The notes below the pieces were generated by a model. The model worked only from the letters and a program-made list of their open reading frames with translations. It was not told the DNA's origin and did not search any database. Shown piece by piece: positions 11,417-22,080 of a stretch of DNA of 64,000 nt; position 1 is the first letter of the stretch; every line of letters starts with the position of its first letter. Origin of the DNA: Medicago truncatula (taxonomy: Eukaryota; Streptophyta; Magnoliopsida; Fabales; Fabaceae); assembly GCF_003473485.1 (NCBI RefSeq), contig NC_053047.1, forward strand, positions 10,493,001 through 10,557,000. The letters are read 5' to 3'. The translations under genes and the position numbers were made by a program.

Positions 11417-12358
11417 ATGGAAATTCAATTTGATGAACCAAAGAAGAGTTTGAGACCAAAAAAGGTTAACAAATTCAAAGGGAGAAACAAAAAGAGTGAA
11501 ACAAGAGACAAGTTTGTTGGGGTGAGACAAAGACCATCAGGTAGATATGTTGCTGAGATAAAGGACACAACACAAAACATAAGAATGTGGCTTGGAACAT
11601 TTGAAACAGCTGAGGAAGCAGCAAGAGCTTATGATGAAGCCGCGACACTTCTTCGCGGTTCCAAAACTCGTACCAACTTCGTCACACATGTTTCTTATGA
11701 TTCCCCTCTCGCTTCTCGGATTCGACATCTTCTCAACAACCGAAAAAAAGGTACCAAACAGCAAGACATGAATGGTATAAGTAGCACCACTAGCCATGCT
11801 GACACGACTAATGATACTACTAGCGATGGTAGTACTAGTAGCACTACTAACTGTATTGGCACAGCCAGTGGTGCTATTAATAGTACTAGTGCCAGCGGTG
11901 TGACTAGCACTAGTACTAATATTAGTACTAGTGCTAGCGGTGTGGCTAGCACTAGTACTGATATTAGTACTAATTCGAGCAATACCAACGTCAACGACAA
12001 AAGTGAAAGCTTGCTTTCTAGTTCGACAACGATGCAAAAACCAAATTTATTTGAGGATGCATATAGGCCAGATATGAGCAATTTAACTAATGAATATGAG
12101 TCAAGTTCCTATAAGTCCAATGTTTCATGGGATTTTGGACCTATTTTTGATAACTTTCCTTTTGATCAATGGTTGGATATGACAAACAATGATGGATTAT
12201 TGTGTGATATGGTTGATAAAGGAGTTTCAGAATTTGAAAGGATGAAAGTTGAAAGGCAAATATCAGCTTCACTTTATGCAATTAATGGTGTTCAAGAGTA
12301 CATGAAAAATGTTCAGGATTGCAATGAAGCTCAATGGAATCTTTCACCTTTGTGCTAA
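11417..12358 (+). CDS. AP2/ERF transcription factor, RAP2.11/ERN type
   Basis: Intronless gene for a 313-residue nuclear DNA-binding protein. A basic leader (residues 9-31, PKK/RPKK/KGRNKK) may be the nuclear signal. One AP2 domain spans about 33-89 and reads [20 protein letters not shown] then [20 protein letters not shown]; this form is typical of the group holding Arabidopsis RAP2.11 and legume ERN nodulation factors. As I recall, those relatives have Trp where this protein has Tyr44 (GRYVAEI), and Asn where it has Lys83 (GSKTRTNF). A Ser/Thr-rich linker (about 120-200) contains two exact-length 14-residue repeats. An acidic/aromatic C-terminus (FDQWLD region) could activate transcription. 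It is convergent with the alpha-tubulin gene, with 287 bases between stops. Adjacency to alpha-tubulin matches RAP2.11 in Arabidopsis, which favours RAP2.11 orthology over ERN. Confidence 0.9.
   Translation: MEIQFDEPKKSLRPKKVNKFKGRNKKSETRDKFVGVRQRPSGRYVAEIKDTTQNIRMWLGTFETAEEAARAYDEAATLLRGSKTRTNFVTHVSYDSPLASRIRHLLNNRKKGTKQQDMNGISSTTSHADTTNDTTSDGSTSSTTNCIGTASGAINSTSASGVTSTSTNISTSASGVASTSTDISTNSSNTNVNDKSESLLSSSTTMQKPNLFEDAYRPDMSNLTNEYESSSYKSNVSWDFGPIFDNFPFDQWLDMTNNDGLLCDMVDKGVSEFERMKVERQISASLYAINGVQEYMKNVQDCNEAQWNLSPLC
11882..11965 (+). repeat. Coding 42-base minisatellite (2 units)
   Basis: Two consecutive 42-base units encode [14 protein letters not shown] and [14 protein letters not shown] inside the Ser/Thr linker of the ERF protein. 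The repeat keeps frame, and the surrounding sequence is built from shorter ACTAGT/AGCACT words, which suggests repeat slippage as the source of the linker. Confidence 0.85.
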
Positions 12359-12645
12359 TTTTTCTGTTCAAACATGTATGAAGTTTAAATATTTCTTTTT
12401 GTATAAATTAGGTATATTCTCGTGCAAAGACTAATATTTCGAGTTAGATACGATCATATAAACGACAAAGTTCTTTTCAATAGTTTTAACGTTGTTGTAT
12501 TTCAAGATTGTGTGACGTCTAAATACGAGTATGCAAAATTATATTACATGAATTAAACACAATTCTTTCACACATTAATTTGAAAAAATCACAACAAAAA
12601 ACACATCATACAACATTGAAATATAGATAAATACATTAATCAAAT

Positions 12646-15600
12646 TCAATAATCTTCTACTTCTTCATCTACACCATCTTCACCAACTTCATCATAATCC
12701 TTTTCAAGAGCAGCAAGATCTTCTCTAGCTTCTGAAAATTCACCTTCTTCCATTCCTTCACTAACATACCAATGCACAAATGCTCTTTTTGCATACATAA
12801 GATCAAATTTGTGATCAATCCTAGAGAATACCTCGGATACAGCTGTGTTGTTGCTTATCATACAAACGGCACGTCTCACCTCGGCTAGATCGCCTCCTGG
12901 TACAACTGTTGGTGGTTGGAAGTTTATGCCACACTTGAATCCAGTTGGACACCTAAACAAAAATTTAATTGGTCATCAATATCATGTTTTTTCACATTAA
13001 TTTTTGTTAAAGATGATTATGAGTTTCTAAAGAGATGTGCTAGCTCCTATGAATTGAATAGGGTCTAGTTTGGTTAAACAACTTAACTAAGCATTTATAA
13101 CATAGGCGCTTATGAAGCACGGACACAGACACGGATACCAGACATGACACAAACACGTTGACACCGATAAAATTTTGAGAAAATGACATAATTCAATGTA
13201 ATCACAAGTGTTGTGTCAGTGTCGAACACACGTTCAATCAGCAGTGTCGGTGCAACTGACCATTTATCATATAAAGTGCTTAGTGCTTACGTATAAGTTA
13301 TTTCTATAACAAAAAATAAAGTTAAAATTGTTTTTATAAGCTGTCTTGGAGAGCTTAAGGAAATAAGATGAAAACAACTTATGGATATGTCGTAAGTTGG
13401 TTTCATAGGCTCTTTCAAACAGTCTCACAAGTGCTTATGTCAGTAGATAAATTCATGCAATCCAAATTGTAAACCTCATGATATTATTCAAAGGATGTAT
13501 AGTTAATTACCAGTCAACAAATTGAACTGTTCTCATTTTCTTGATATGTGAAACAGCAACATTGACATCTTTCGGAACAATATCGCCGCGATACATCAAG
13601 CAACATGCCATGTACTTTCCATGTCTTGGATCACACTTAACCATCATACTCGACGGCTCAAACACAGCTCTAGTGATCTCAGGAACCGATAATTGTTCAT
13701 GATAGACCTTCACTGACGATATAACAGGCGCGTAAGACGAAAGCATGAAATGGATTCGAGGATACGGTACAAGGTTAGTTTGGAATTCGGAAATGTCCAC
13801 GTTGATTGCACCGTCGAATCTCAATGAAGTTGTTAAAGACGAAATACTTTGCGATATTAAGCGATTTAAGTTATTGTACGTTGGTCTTTCTATGTCTAAT
13901 GATCTTCTGCAAATGTCATAGATTGCTTCATTGTCCAAAAGAATAACTACATCACTATGCTCAATGTGAGAATGGTTGGAAAGAACAGTGTTGTAAGGTT
14001 CAACAACTGCTGTAGACACCTGCATGTTCATGATAACACTATCATTAGGGCATCAATTCCACAAAAATCAAACTGCATAAGTACTTATCATATAAATGTT
14101 TATGTATAAGCTATTTTTATAACAATAGGTGAAATAAAGGCAAACTAATTTCATATAAGCTATAAGCTGTCTTTATAAGCTATGCTAGCAAGCTTGTTAA
14201 AATAAGTTGAAAACAGTTAATCAACATGAACATGTCATAAGTTGTTTCCATAAGCTCGCCCGAACAATCTGACAAGTACTTATGCTAGTAGAAAATTTCA
14301 TATAGGCCAATCCAAATATGGCCTTGTTCTAATTTTCCTTAGCCCTAACCTGAGGAGAAGGATAGATGATGAAGCCAAGTTTTGACTTTTTCCCATAATC
14401 TACAGATAATCTCTCAAGAAGTAATGATCCTAAACCAGAACCAGTTCCACCGCCAACAGCATTAAAAACCAAAAATCCTTGCAAGCCAGTGCAATTTTCA
14501 GCTAATTTTCGGATTCGATCGAGGCATAGTTCTTCAACTTGTTTTCCAACTGCATCATATGTAGACAATCATATAAGCCCCTATGTATAAGCTGTATATA
14601 AAAAAAAATATATAACAAAGTCAAACTGTTTTGGTACAAGCTATAAGCTGATTTCATAAGATATCCCGGATAACTTATGGAAGTAAGCTAAAACCATGGA
14701 CAAAATGTTCTCAAAAGTTCTCATAAACATAATCACAAGTGCCTATGCCAGTAGACAAACCAAATAAATCGATCCAAACATGCCCTATTTGTATGAACCA
14801 TTGAGAAAGACACAGATACCGGACAAAAGACCATTAGTAATATGAAATAATTGAAAGTAATCACATGTGTTGGTGTCGTTCTGTGTCAATGTTGTACACT
14901 AACATATGCCGGACACCAGACACACCTTCGATCAAAAGTGTTGGTGCTAAAATATACCAAATTTATTTCAGCATATGATAAGAGTTGACTGACCTGTGTA
15001 ATGTCCTCTTGCAAAATTATTAGCAGCATCTTCTTTGCCAGTAATTAACTGTTCTGGATGAAAAAGTTGTCTATAAGGACCAGATCTAATTTCATCAATT
15101 ACAGTAGGCTCTAGATCAACAAATAGAGCCCTTGGAACATATTGGCCATTTCCAATTTCACTAAAGAATGTGTTAAAAGCATCATCATGTTTTGGCACAT
15201 TTGATTCATCACTGCAAAAAGATTAAGGGACAAACTATTAGATAGAATTTGTCGGAACCATGCTAATATTGTCGTGAAGTATCGATCAACTTTGTTAATG
15301 ATTGATCTCTTATGAGAAATATAGTTGGTCGCATTTAGCGAAATCTCTCTTTCAACCACATTTTTTCCATCCAGAAGACTCAAACCTTATATCTTACTTA
15401 CGGAATTCGAGGTCAATTCTATTCAGACTTGTCCAATGAAGGACTGCATTAAATGGAGAAATAAAGCACAATTGAAAGTAGATTAAATAAAGCTTTCTTA
15501 TTATATGGTACTAGGATGATACAATGAAAGTTCTTGTAATACCCCAAAATATTACCGCGTGCAACTGCGGAAACTAATGATGATACAGTGAAAAGTTCGT

Positions 15601-16161
15601 GCAAACAAGATTTAACATGATCGACGTTGATTGAATAGAACATCGAACAAAAATTTGGAATGCAAAAATAAAAGCACACACCAAACAAGAGTTCGCTCGC
15701 TCTCACATTCTCCTTCGATCAATTCTTTATAAATCCCATATACACAATCTTTTATCTATCTATGAAATGTTATAATTTGTATCAATGATTGTAAATTGTT
15801 TGGTTAAATTCGTCGGAAAATCCTAGGTACAATAATATTTCACCTAGACCATGAAAAAATTAAAATTTATATACATTATTATTTAACCAAATTTCTTGAA
15901 GAAAAACTCAAGGTTGCACAATTCACATAACCTAAGATTGCAATCAATTGCACATGGAATTAATGTACGTATTAAATTCTTGAAACATAATAACAAAATA
16001 ATGTATTGAAAATAGAAAGAAAGAAAGAAAAAAAATTAGGATATAAACCTGGGCATGGTTCCATCAGGTTGAATGCCATGTTCAAGACAATATAGCTCCC
16101 AACATGAATTACCAACCTGAATTCCAGCTTGTCCAATATGAATGCTTATTATCTCTCTCAT
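12646..16161 (-). CDS. TUBA: Divergent alpha-tubulin
   Basis: Microtubule subunit that binds GTP at the non-exchangeable site. Minus-strand exons: 16161-16049, 15211-14994, 14549-14350, 14019-13511 and 12952-12646. They join in frame to 448 residues. The N-terminal MREI, the GTP signature GGGTGSG, the alpha-specific catalytic Glu region ([13 protein letters not shown]) and an acidic tail ending EDY are all present. The H1-S2 loop reads [13 protein letters not shown], so residue 40, the conserved acetylated lysine in ordinary alpha-tubulins, is Glu, and the loop is one residue longer. Other departures include TVGKQVEEL for TIGKE and EEVEDY for the usual EGEEY tail. Introns 2, 3 and 4 each carry a copy of the same repeat. 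It shares a 1.1-kb upstream region with the SOD gene, transcribed the other way. The intact frame and splice sites argue for a working, specialised tubulin. Confidence 0.94.
13060..13475. repeat. CATAAGC-type repeat with inserted GTGTCGG repeat, tubulin intron 4
   Basis: The intron is filled by a repeat whose right part runs from a TATAAGTTATTTCTATAACA block to GTGCTTATGTCAGTAGATAA. Inside it, about 13105-13265, is a second repeat rich in GGACAC/GTGTCGG words. Copies of the first recur in introns 3 and 2 (14055-14330, 14575-14785); copies of the second occur at about 14808-14950, 19990-20150 and 34530-34690. Confidence 0.6.
14055..14330. repeat. CATAAGC-type repeat, tubulin intron 3
   Basis: Second copy of the family: it shares TATAAGCTATTTTTATAACA, CATGTCATAAGTTGTTTCCA and AAGTACTTATGCTAGTAGA with the other two intronic copies. 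It fills most of the intron between the exons at 13511-14019 and 14350-14549. Confidence 0.6.
14575..14950. repeat. CATAAGC-type repeat plus GTGTCGG repeat, tubulin intron 2
   Basis: Third copy of the CATAAGC family (about 14575-14785, ending GTGCCTATGCCAGTAGACAA). It is followed by a GTGTCGG-type repeat (about 14808-14950; ATGCCGGACACCAGACAC). The same pair of families also co-occurs in intron 4. Confidence 0.55.
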
Positions 16162-17279
16162 TTTCTTTGTATTAATTTTATTTATTATGCATAACAATGG
16201 AAAACAATGATCATAAAAAATAATCACAAGGAGGAGGAAAATTATGAAAAATAGAGAAAACCAAGAAGAAACAAGAATATTTTTATGTTTATTTCTTTTC
16301 CTCTCTTAATTAAGGTTGCAATTAACAGAAAACTTGATTATGAGAGTGCATGATGTTCAAATGCCAAAAGTATTATTATGTTTTAATCCGTTGATTAAAT
16401 ACTTAAATTAATGAATGGTATTGGATTAGTATTAATCTAATGCCTATCATTTTGAAACAACTGTTTGGTTAGTTTGTAAAGAATGAAAGGAAAATAAATG
16501 TAAATGGACATTTATTAGTTGTATATAATACACATTAAGGATTTTATATTGTGGATAAAAGCACGTCCTTATTCAGATTGGACCTCATCTTTAAATTTAG
16601 TTTTGTTCACTTGAGCTCGATCATTTTGTTTTCTCTCTTCTTAGTATAGTGGAGATAAGTGAACAATTAAAATTAGACATTTTTCTAAAAAAAATTAAAA
16701 ATAGACTTTAAAATGTACCCAAGTAATAGAGTAGACATCGAAAGTGTGTGTCACAAAAAAATACATTGAGGGTTTGTTTGCCAAACACAAGTTAGCTTCT
16801 CTAATAGTTTTTAGCTTATCAAATCATATGTCTAAAAAGGACTCATTTGTTAACTAACATTTTTTCATGAACTTTTTTTTTTTTTTAATTAATAGCTTAT
16901 CAATTCAAGTAGCCTATAACTTATCATTTTTCTCTAAATTTTACTCTTTTATCTTAATTGAAAAAATCAATATTAATTAAACATATAGTATTTTCTATGT
17001 CATTATAAGTTAATTCAACTAATAACTTTAACCAACACTATTCAAATTATTAACTTATCACTTTTATTCTTATATTTGGATTGGTAATTGAAAAACAAAA
17101 ATCACTTGTGTTTATCTGCAACATAAATAATATAATGTTTTTTTTTGAAAGATCAATAATATAATGTTGGAATATACAAAACTTGAAAGAAAAATAATAA
17201 TAATTATAAAATAGATCACTTTGTCTTTTTTAATTTATCCAATTGTTTTTGTTTTCCAACAGAACATAGAGTGTATGAG
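16162..17279. other. Shared upstream region between alpha-tubulin (-) and SOD (+)
   Basis: A 1.1-kb divergent intergenic region with no coding exon. Positions 16018-16032 just inside the tubulin intron and the region near 17100-17230 are A-rich. A decayed inverted-repeat element may occupy about 16760-17105 (GTTTGTTTGCCAAACAC, with AGCTTATC-type words), but its ends are not clear. Confidence 0.4.
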
Positions 17280-20200
17280 ATGGAAGGTGGAAAGGGAACA
17301 GTGAAAGGCGTGGCTCTCATCATCGGAGATAACAACGTTAGAGGTTCTCTTCACTTTCTTCAACACCCCAATGGTTCTCTCTCTCTCTTTCTTATATTGT
17401 TTTTTTTTTGTTGCCTGTTATGAAACATGAAATATTGTTAATCTGTTATTCATGTTAGTTTCAAATATTTATTATGTTATGTTTCATTATAATTTGTAGG
17501 TAATTATTATTATGTATTGTATTAGAATTAGTTCATCCTTACAAAACCGTAAGTGAAATAGGGTCTCGCTCTTTATAAACTCTTGTCTGACAATATTTAT
17601 ATTCAATGTGGGACTTTGGTTTTTTAAGTACACCCCCTTACATCAAGCACTGTCAAATAGATAAACTGTGAATTGGTTTTTTATATCGGCACAATTCATT
17701 CTTACCAAACCGGCTTGTAATTGGGTCTCCCTCTTTGGTAACTCTTTTCGGATGTTATCTCAATGTGGGACTTTACGAAACCAGTTTGTGTTAACTCTTT
17801 TCAGGTTTTATTTCTCTTTGGTGTGAGACTTGAGTTTTTCAAATAGTAATTATGATTGTGATTGTGCAGGGAATTATACACATGTAACTGGAAAGATAAC
17901 AGGGTTGTCTCCAGGTCTTCATGGATTTCATATTCATGCTCTTGGTGACACCACCAATGGCTGCAACTCCACTGGTTGGTTTCCACTTTTCTCATTATTC
18001 AATATATTAACAATAATGTATCACCAACGTTTCGGATTGAATTTGTACTGACACGACACTGCCACATGTGCTTTACCTTCGATCACTTCTATTTTTTCAA
18101 ACCGGATATATATATCAAGCTCGTGTGGTCAGAAGTCAGAACCAAATGTTTGAAGAAAAAAACATTGATTATTTCATTAAAAATAAGATAATCAAACATG
18201 CAAGTGTTTCGATTCAATTTTGGCTTTGACTTCTTTACCTCAGGTCCTCACTTCAATCCACTCAAGAAGGATCACGGAGCTCCTACCGATGATGAGCGAC
18301 ATGCCGGTGATTTGGGTAACATTGTTGCAGGCCCTGATGGTATTACATTCTTTCTTCTTCGTCTTTTTTATATATTTATTTTGAGATTTTAACAATGTAT
18401 AAGTTGTCCCCTGGGAAATCTCCTTGAGAGTTTTCTGTTTTGCAGGAGTTGCTGAGATTTCTATCAGAGATGGAAAGGTAAAGAACTGAACTTCGTTGAG
18501 TTTCATTATCTCTTTGCTTTTAGAACCATGTCACTTGATCCGCTTATTGTTAATTAAAGTGGCACTAATGTCAATTTTACAATTGATATTTTTATTTAAT
18601 AACTCTGAATGAAGTTTAATTGGATCTCGAGGCACTGTACTTACCAAGTGTTGTAAATTAAAAGACTATATAACATAACGAAATTTGAACAATCGCTATT
18701 ATTCTTTGATATGCTATTCAGTACGAAGTGTTGTTAAATAGTGGCACTATAGCACTGTCGTGTAGTAGAATTTGAACAATCCACTATTTTCTGCAATTCA
18801 CAATTGAAAACCCTGTAATTACTCCTTTCTCACTTCAAATATGTAGATTCCACTAAGTGGAGTTCATTCCATACTCGGAAGGGCTGTCGTTGTTCATGCC
18901 GATCCTGATGATCTTGGAAGAGGTAAAATTTAATTTTTGAACCAAGAATCAATGAACTTGTTTGATTAGGCTTCCTCTTTTTTCCACTTTGAAACGTAGA
19001 TTCTGTTTTCCTCTATTCTTATAGTTTTTATACAGTAACTCATTGGAGTAGTTTTTCTATGATAAAGCTATACTCAATTGAATTTGAGTACATTATTTCT
19101 TGATATTAAAAGCTTAAAGTGCAAATTACTTGTATGTTCCAAGTTGATAAATTTGGTCCATGAAAAATACACCTTTATATTTTCTACCACATAGCTCGGC
19201 TTCGTATATTTCCTCCTCGTGCCAAATGCTTAGTTTTTAGTATGAACCGTTCCCAAGGTGTAGTTCTAATTATTGAGCTACGGCACTCGAAGGAGATTGA
19301 AAAGGATGTCCAGGGTTCAAACTCTGACTACTAGCATAACATATCAACAACTGACATTTTCCTATAAAGAATATTGTCATTTAGGAAGAGAAAAGGTGTT
19401 TTTTGAGTAACTTTTGACTCCTCTAATAAGATTAGTTCACTGATCTAATGACTATCGGTGTTATACTTAAAATGATTCAACTCTTTCGGCCCTTGATATC
19501 TTGTGTAGTTCCCCGGCCGGTTAACTCCACGAATTGAAAACCATATATGTGCATGATGTGTTATGTAAACCTCAAACATGAGTTGATTTGTATTCTACAA
19601 ACCTCGTGCTTTTGTTTGTTGATCGTTTCTGCATCAACACAATATTCATGACAAGTAAATAGGCTACTTAATCTCTAGAATTATCCTTTATTCAGTTTAA
19701 TCTTTGAATTTATTTATGTATGAGATAATCCTTGAATAACTTCCAAATACATATCAAGTTAGTCCTTGATAAAGACTGAATTGAGATACAAAAAAGGACC
19801 AACCTGATACAAGTTTTCTCAATCCAAGTCCCAACTTGTTAGGTAAGTTTTAGCGACTTAACTGAAAATGGAGAGTAATTCCAATGGCTGAGTTTTGTTT
19901 GTGCTAAGAGACTAGAGAATAGAAATATGCTTTTCTTCTAAGCTTCTTTGGAATTTTGAACTGTTCATTACTTCCCATTAACATGTTATTTGTATAGCAC
20001 CGACACTTTACATTGAAGATGTATCCGGTGTCGGACACCAACACATGTGATTATATTCAATTATTCTATTTTCTCAGGTATTACCGGTGTTAACGTGTCA
20101 ATGTCATGTCCGATGTTCATGTTTGTGTCGGTTCTTCATATCATGTTTAGCCTTCATTTATAATTTAATACCGGTTAGGACAGACGGAGAATCTAGTTAA

Positions 20201-21040
20201 TCAACTAGAATGTATTCATTTACTAATTAGACCAAGTTAGAGAAGCTATGTAGTTAGAAGGGCATCAATAGAAAAAATAAAAATGAAAGGAATTATTCTG
20301 TTAATTTAAGAAGTTTGTATAAAAGGAGAAATCCTTTGGGAAGGTGGAATTATTAGAGGAAATGCCTCTCCTATTCTCAGTCATTCAATAAAAAAAATAT
20401 TTTTTGTTCGTTTGTTTCTATCAATTTACTACTTCGTCTCTTTGGATTCATAACAACAATCTTCAATGCTATCTTTTTGTATCTTATACCAATTTTGAGC
20501 TATTTTTTTAATACTGGAACAGGTGGACATGAGCTGAGCAAAACTACTGGAAATGCAGGTGCAAGAGTAGCATGCGGTAATACTTCCATTATTCATATTA
20601 TTTATGGATAGAAATTTCCATCAATAAATCATAATGTACTCTAGGAGTCAAGTCCATTGCATACATGATTAGTTTGTAGCTTTAGTATCTCTATTGTATG
20701 AATCATTTTCTTGTCAAAATATTAGATTGGTATATGATCATAGAAACACAGTTCGAGTTTATGTCAGGATGAAAGATCCTCCTTGACTCATACCATACAA
20801 TATTTCAAACAATTCAATAAGTAAATGAAGTAGGTTAACTTGGACCCTATGCAGCCTCTCCAGCCAAATTTCTCTATAGCTGGTGCAGCCGCTGTAGACC
20901 GTTAGCTTAAGACAGAAATGTTCGATATAGAGGACCCAAGTTATAGTTTAATATGACCTTATGGTTCTTTCTTTATATGTTGAAGTCTAACAATTGCTGA
21001 TTGCTGAACAGGTATCATTGGACTCCAGTCATCTGTTTAG
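17280..21040 (+). CDS. CSD3: Cu/Zn superoxide dismutase, CSD3 type
   Basis: Converts superoxide to hydrogen peroxide and oxygen. Seven exons join in frame: 17280-17373, 17870-17974, 18244-18339, 18446-18477, 18847-18922, 20523-20576 and 21012-21040. They give 161 residues. Metal ligands are all present: His52, His54, His69, His77, His86, Asp89 and His126, in the blocks [28 protein letters not shown] and [11 protein letters not shown]. Cys63 and Cys152 can form the structural disulfide. There is no transit peptide, so it is not the chloroplast form. The exon pattern and start (MEGG...[12 protein letters not shown]) match Arabidopsis CSD3. CSD3 ends in the peroxisomal signal AKL, but this protein stops at LQSSV, so peroxisomal import by PTS1 is not expected. 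Intron 5 (1.6 kb) contains several repeats. The start was chosen at the first in-frame ATG; an ATG five bases earlier is out of frame. Confidence 0.94.
19258..19345 (+). repeat. tRNA-derived SINE-like fragment in SOD intron 5
   Basis: A box A-like stretch (TTATTGAGCTACGGCACTCG) is followed by a box B-like GGGTTCAAACTCTGAC about 40 bases on. It lies within the large intron of the SOD gene and is degenerate. Confidence 0.35.
19990..20150. repeat. GTGTCGG-type repeat in SOD intron 5
   Basis: Contains GTGTCGGACACCAACACATG and GTGTTAACGTGTCAATGTCA. It matches in reverse orientation the copies in the tubulin introns and the one at 34530-34690, so it is a dispersed short repeat of about 150 bases. 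Confidence 0.55.
20170..20457 (+). mobile_element. Fossil solo LTR-like sequence in SOD intron 5
   Basis: It carries the tail of a short LTR: GGAGAAATCC, then CTCTCCTATTCTC, then a poly-A-signal-like CATTCAATAAA. The same order occurs at 42127-42333, which identifies a family. The ends are uncertain and there are no internal genes. Treated as an old LTR-retroelement relic. Confidence 0.4.
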
Positions 21041-21262
21041 GATAGTTGGACTACAATGTATGTTGATTTCTCTACATCTATAGCAATTATAATGACTAGT
21101 CAAAAAGTTCTACATTATCAAGTTGTTCTATGCGTAATGGTTTCGACCAAGGCGACCTTAGTTTGCCTTCCCTTGAGTAGTTTCAACATTTGATCTTATA
21201 CAATTTTCAGGTCATTTATAAATAGTTTCTTTATTGTCGAAAGAATACAAACTAATAATATG

Positions 21263-21552
21263 TAGGCTTAATTGCACTTTTCCCCCTATCTTTTGCTAAT
21301 TGTGCGATTTTGCACCCCTCTTTTTTTATGAGCGATTTTACACCCCATCTTTTGTCAGTTGTGTTTTGTTCAAAATCATCATTAAAAGAGGGCAAAAGAT
21401 AGAGTGCAAAATCGCTCAAAAAAAAGATGAGGGGGTGCAAAATCGCACAATTAGCAAAAAGATAGGGGGCAAAAGTGCAATTGAACACAAAGATGGGGTG
21501 CAAAATCGCTCAAAAAAAGAGGGGGTTTAAACCGCACAATTAGCAAAAAATA

Positions 21553-21583
<31 letters not shown>

Positions 21584-21598
21584 GTGCAATTAAGCCTA
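21263..21598. mobile_element. Fold-back MITE with 30-G homopolymer
   Basis: The ends TAGGCTTAATTGCAC and GTGCAATTAAGCCTA are inverted repeats, and the inverted similarity continues inward (GCTAATTGTGCGATTTTGCA). A 5-base duplication ATATG flanks it (21258-21262, 21599-21603). Inside the right end, 21553-21582 is an uninterrupted run of 30 G where the left end has only CCCCC. It has no coding capacity and lies about 220 bases after the SOD stop codon. Confidence 0.75.
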
Positions 21599-21719
21599 AT
21601 ATGTATTGTATTCAAAGCATAAATTTGGGTCATAATTAAATATTGGCCGACAAGTGAGATTTGAGAAACTACAAACATTCAAAAGAAATTTTTTCTTGAA
21701 CACTTGAATCACAACATAG

Positions 21720-22080
21720 TATTAGGTATTACATCAGACCCAATCCGTGCGTCGCATGAGTATACGTCTAGTCATAAAAATATTAATGTTGTTCATATTG
21801 AACTTATAGTCGGTGAGAAACATAAACAACATTTAAAATTTAAAAGTAGATATAAATTATTACACATTTCTAAAAACTTGTCTGTAAAGCACATTTGATG
21901 TAACGGTATCATCTCCACCATCTTCTTTGTTTATAATATCTTCAAACCTTTTCTTAAGGTCACTCTTGAAATTGCAACATATAATTGACCATATGAGAAT
22001 ATTGGTGTTGGAAGATATACTCTGACATGTTTAAGTGATTGTCCTTGACTTTTAGGTAAAGTATAGTTTGGACCACCAAA
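21720..22080 (-). pseudogene. Helitron helicase C-terminal fragment
   Basis: On the minus strand from about 22078 the sequence reads [20 protein letters not shown] then [18 protein letters not shown]. This is the conserved C-terminal end of the PIF1-like helicase of plant Helitrons. The frame then closes, but the adjacent frame continues [13 protein letters not shown], so at least one frameshift is present. Downstream, near 21741-21760, a GC-rich inverted motif (CCGTGCGTCGCATGAG) and nearby CTAG at 21768-21771 resemble a Helitron 3' end, which normally has a hairpin and a CTRR tail. Only the end of a decayed Helitron remains; no Rep domain is seen. Confidence 0.7.

Noticed and set aside
11537-12081. 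Long open frames of 166 and 128 codons on the minus strand inside the ERF gene
   Set aside because: They result from the Ser/Thr-rich repetitive linker read backwards; the plus-strand AP2 protein explains the sequence completely.
16162-16227. Tubulin start 22 codons upstream of MREI
   Set aside because: Alpha-tubulins begin MREI; the upstream ATG lies in the 5' leader.
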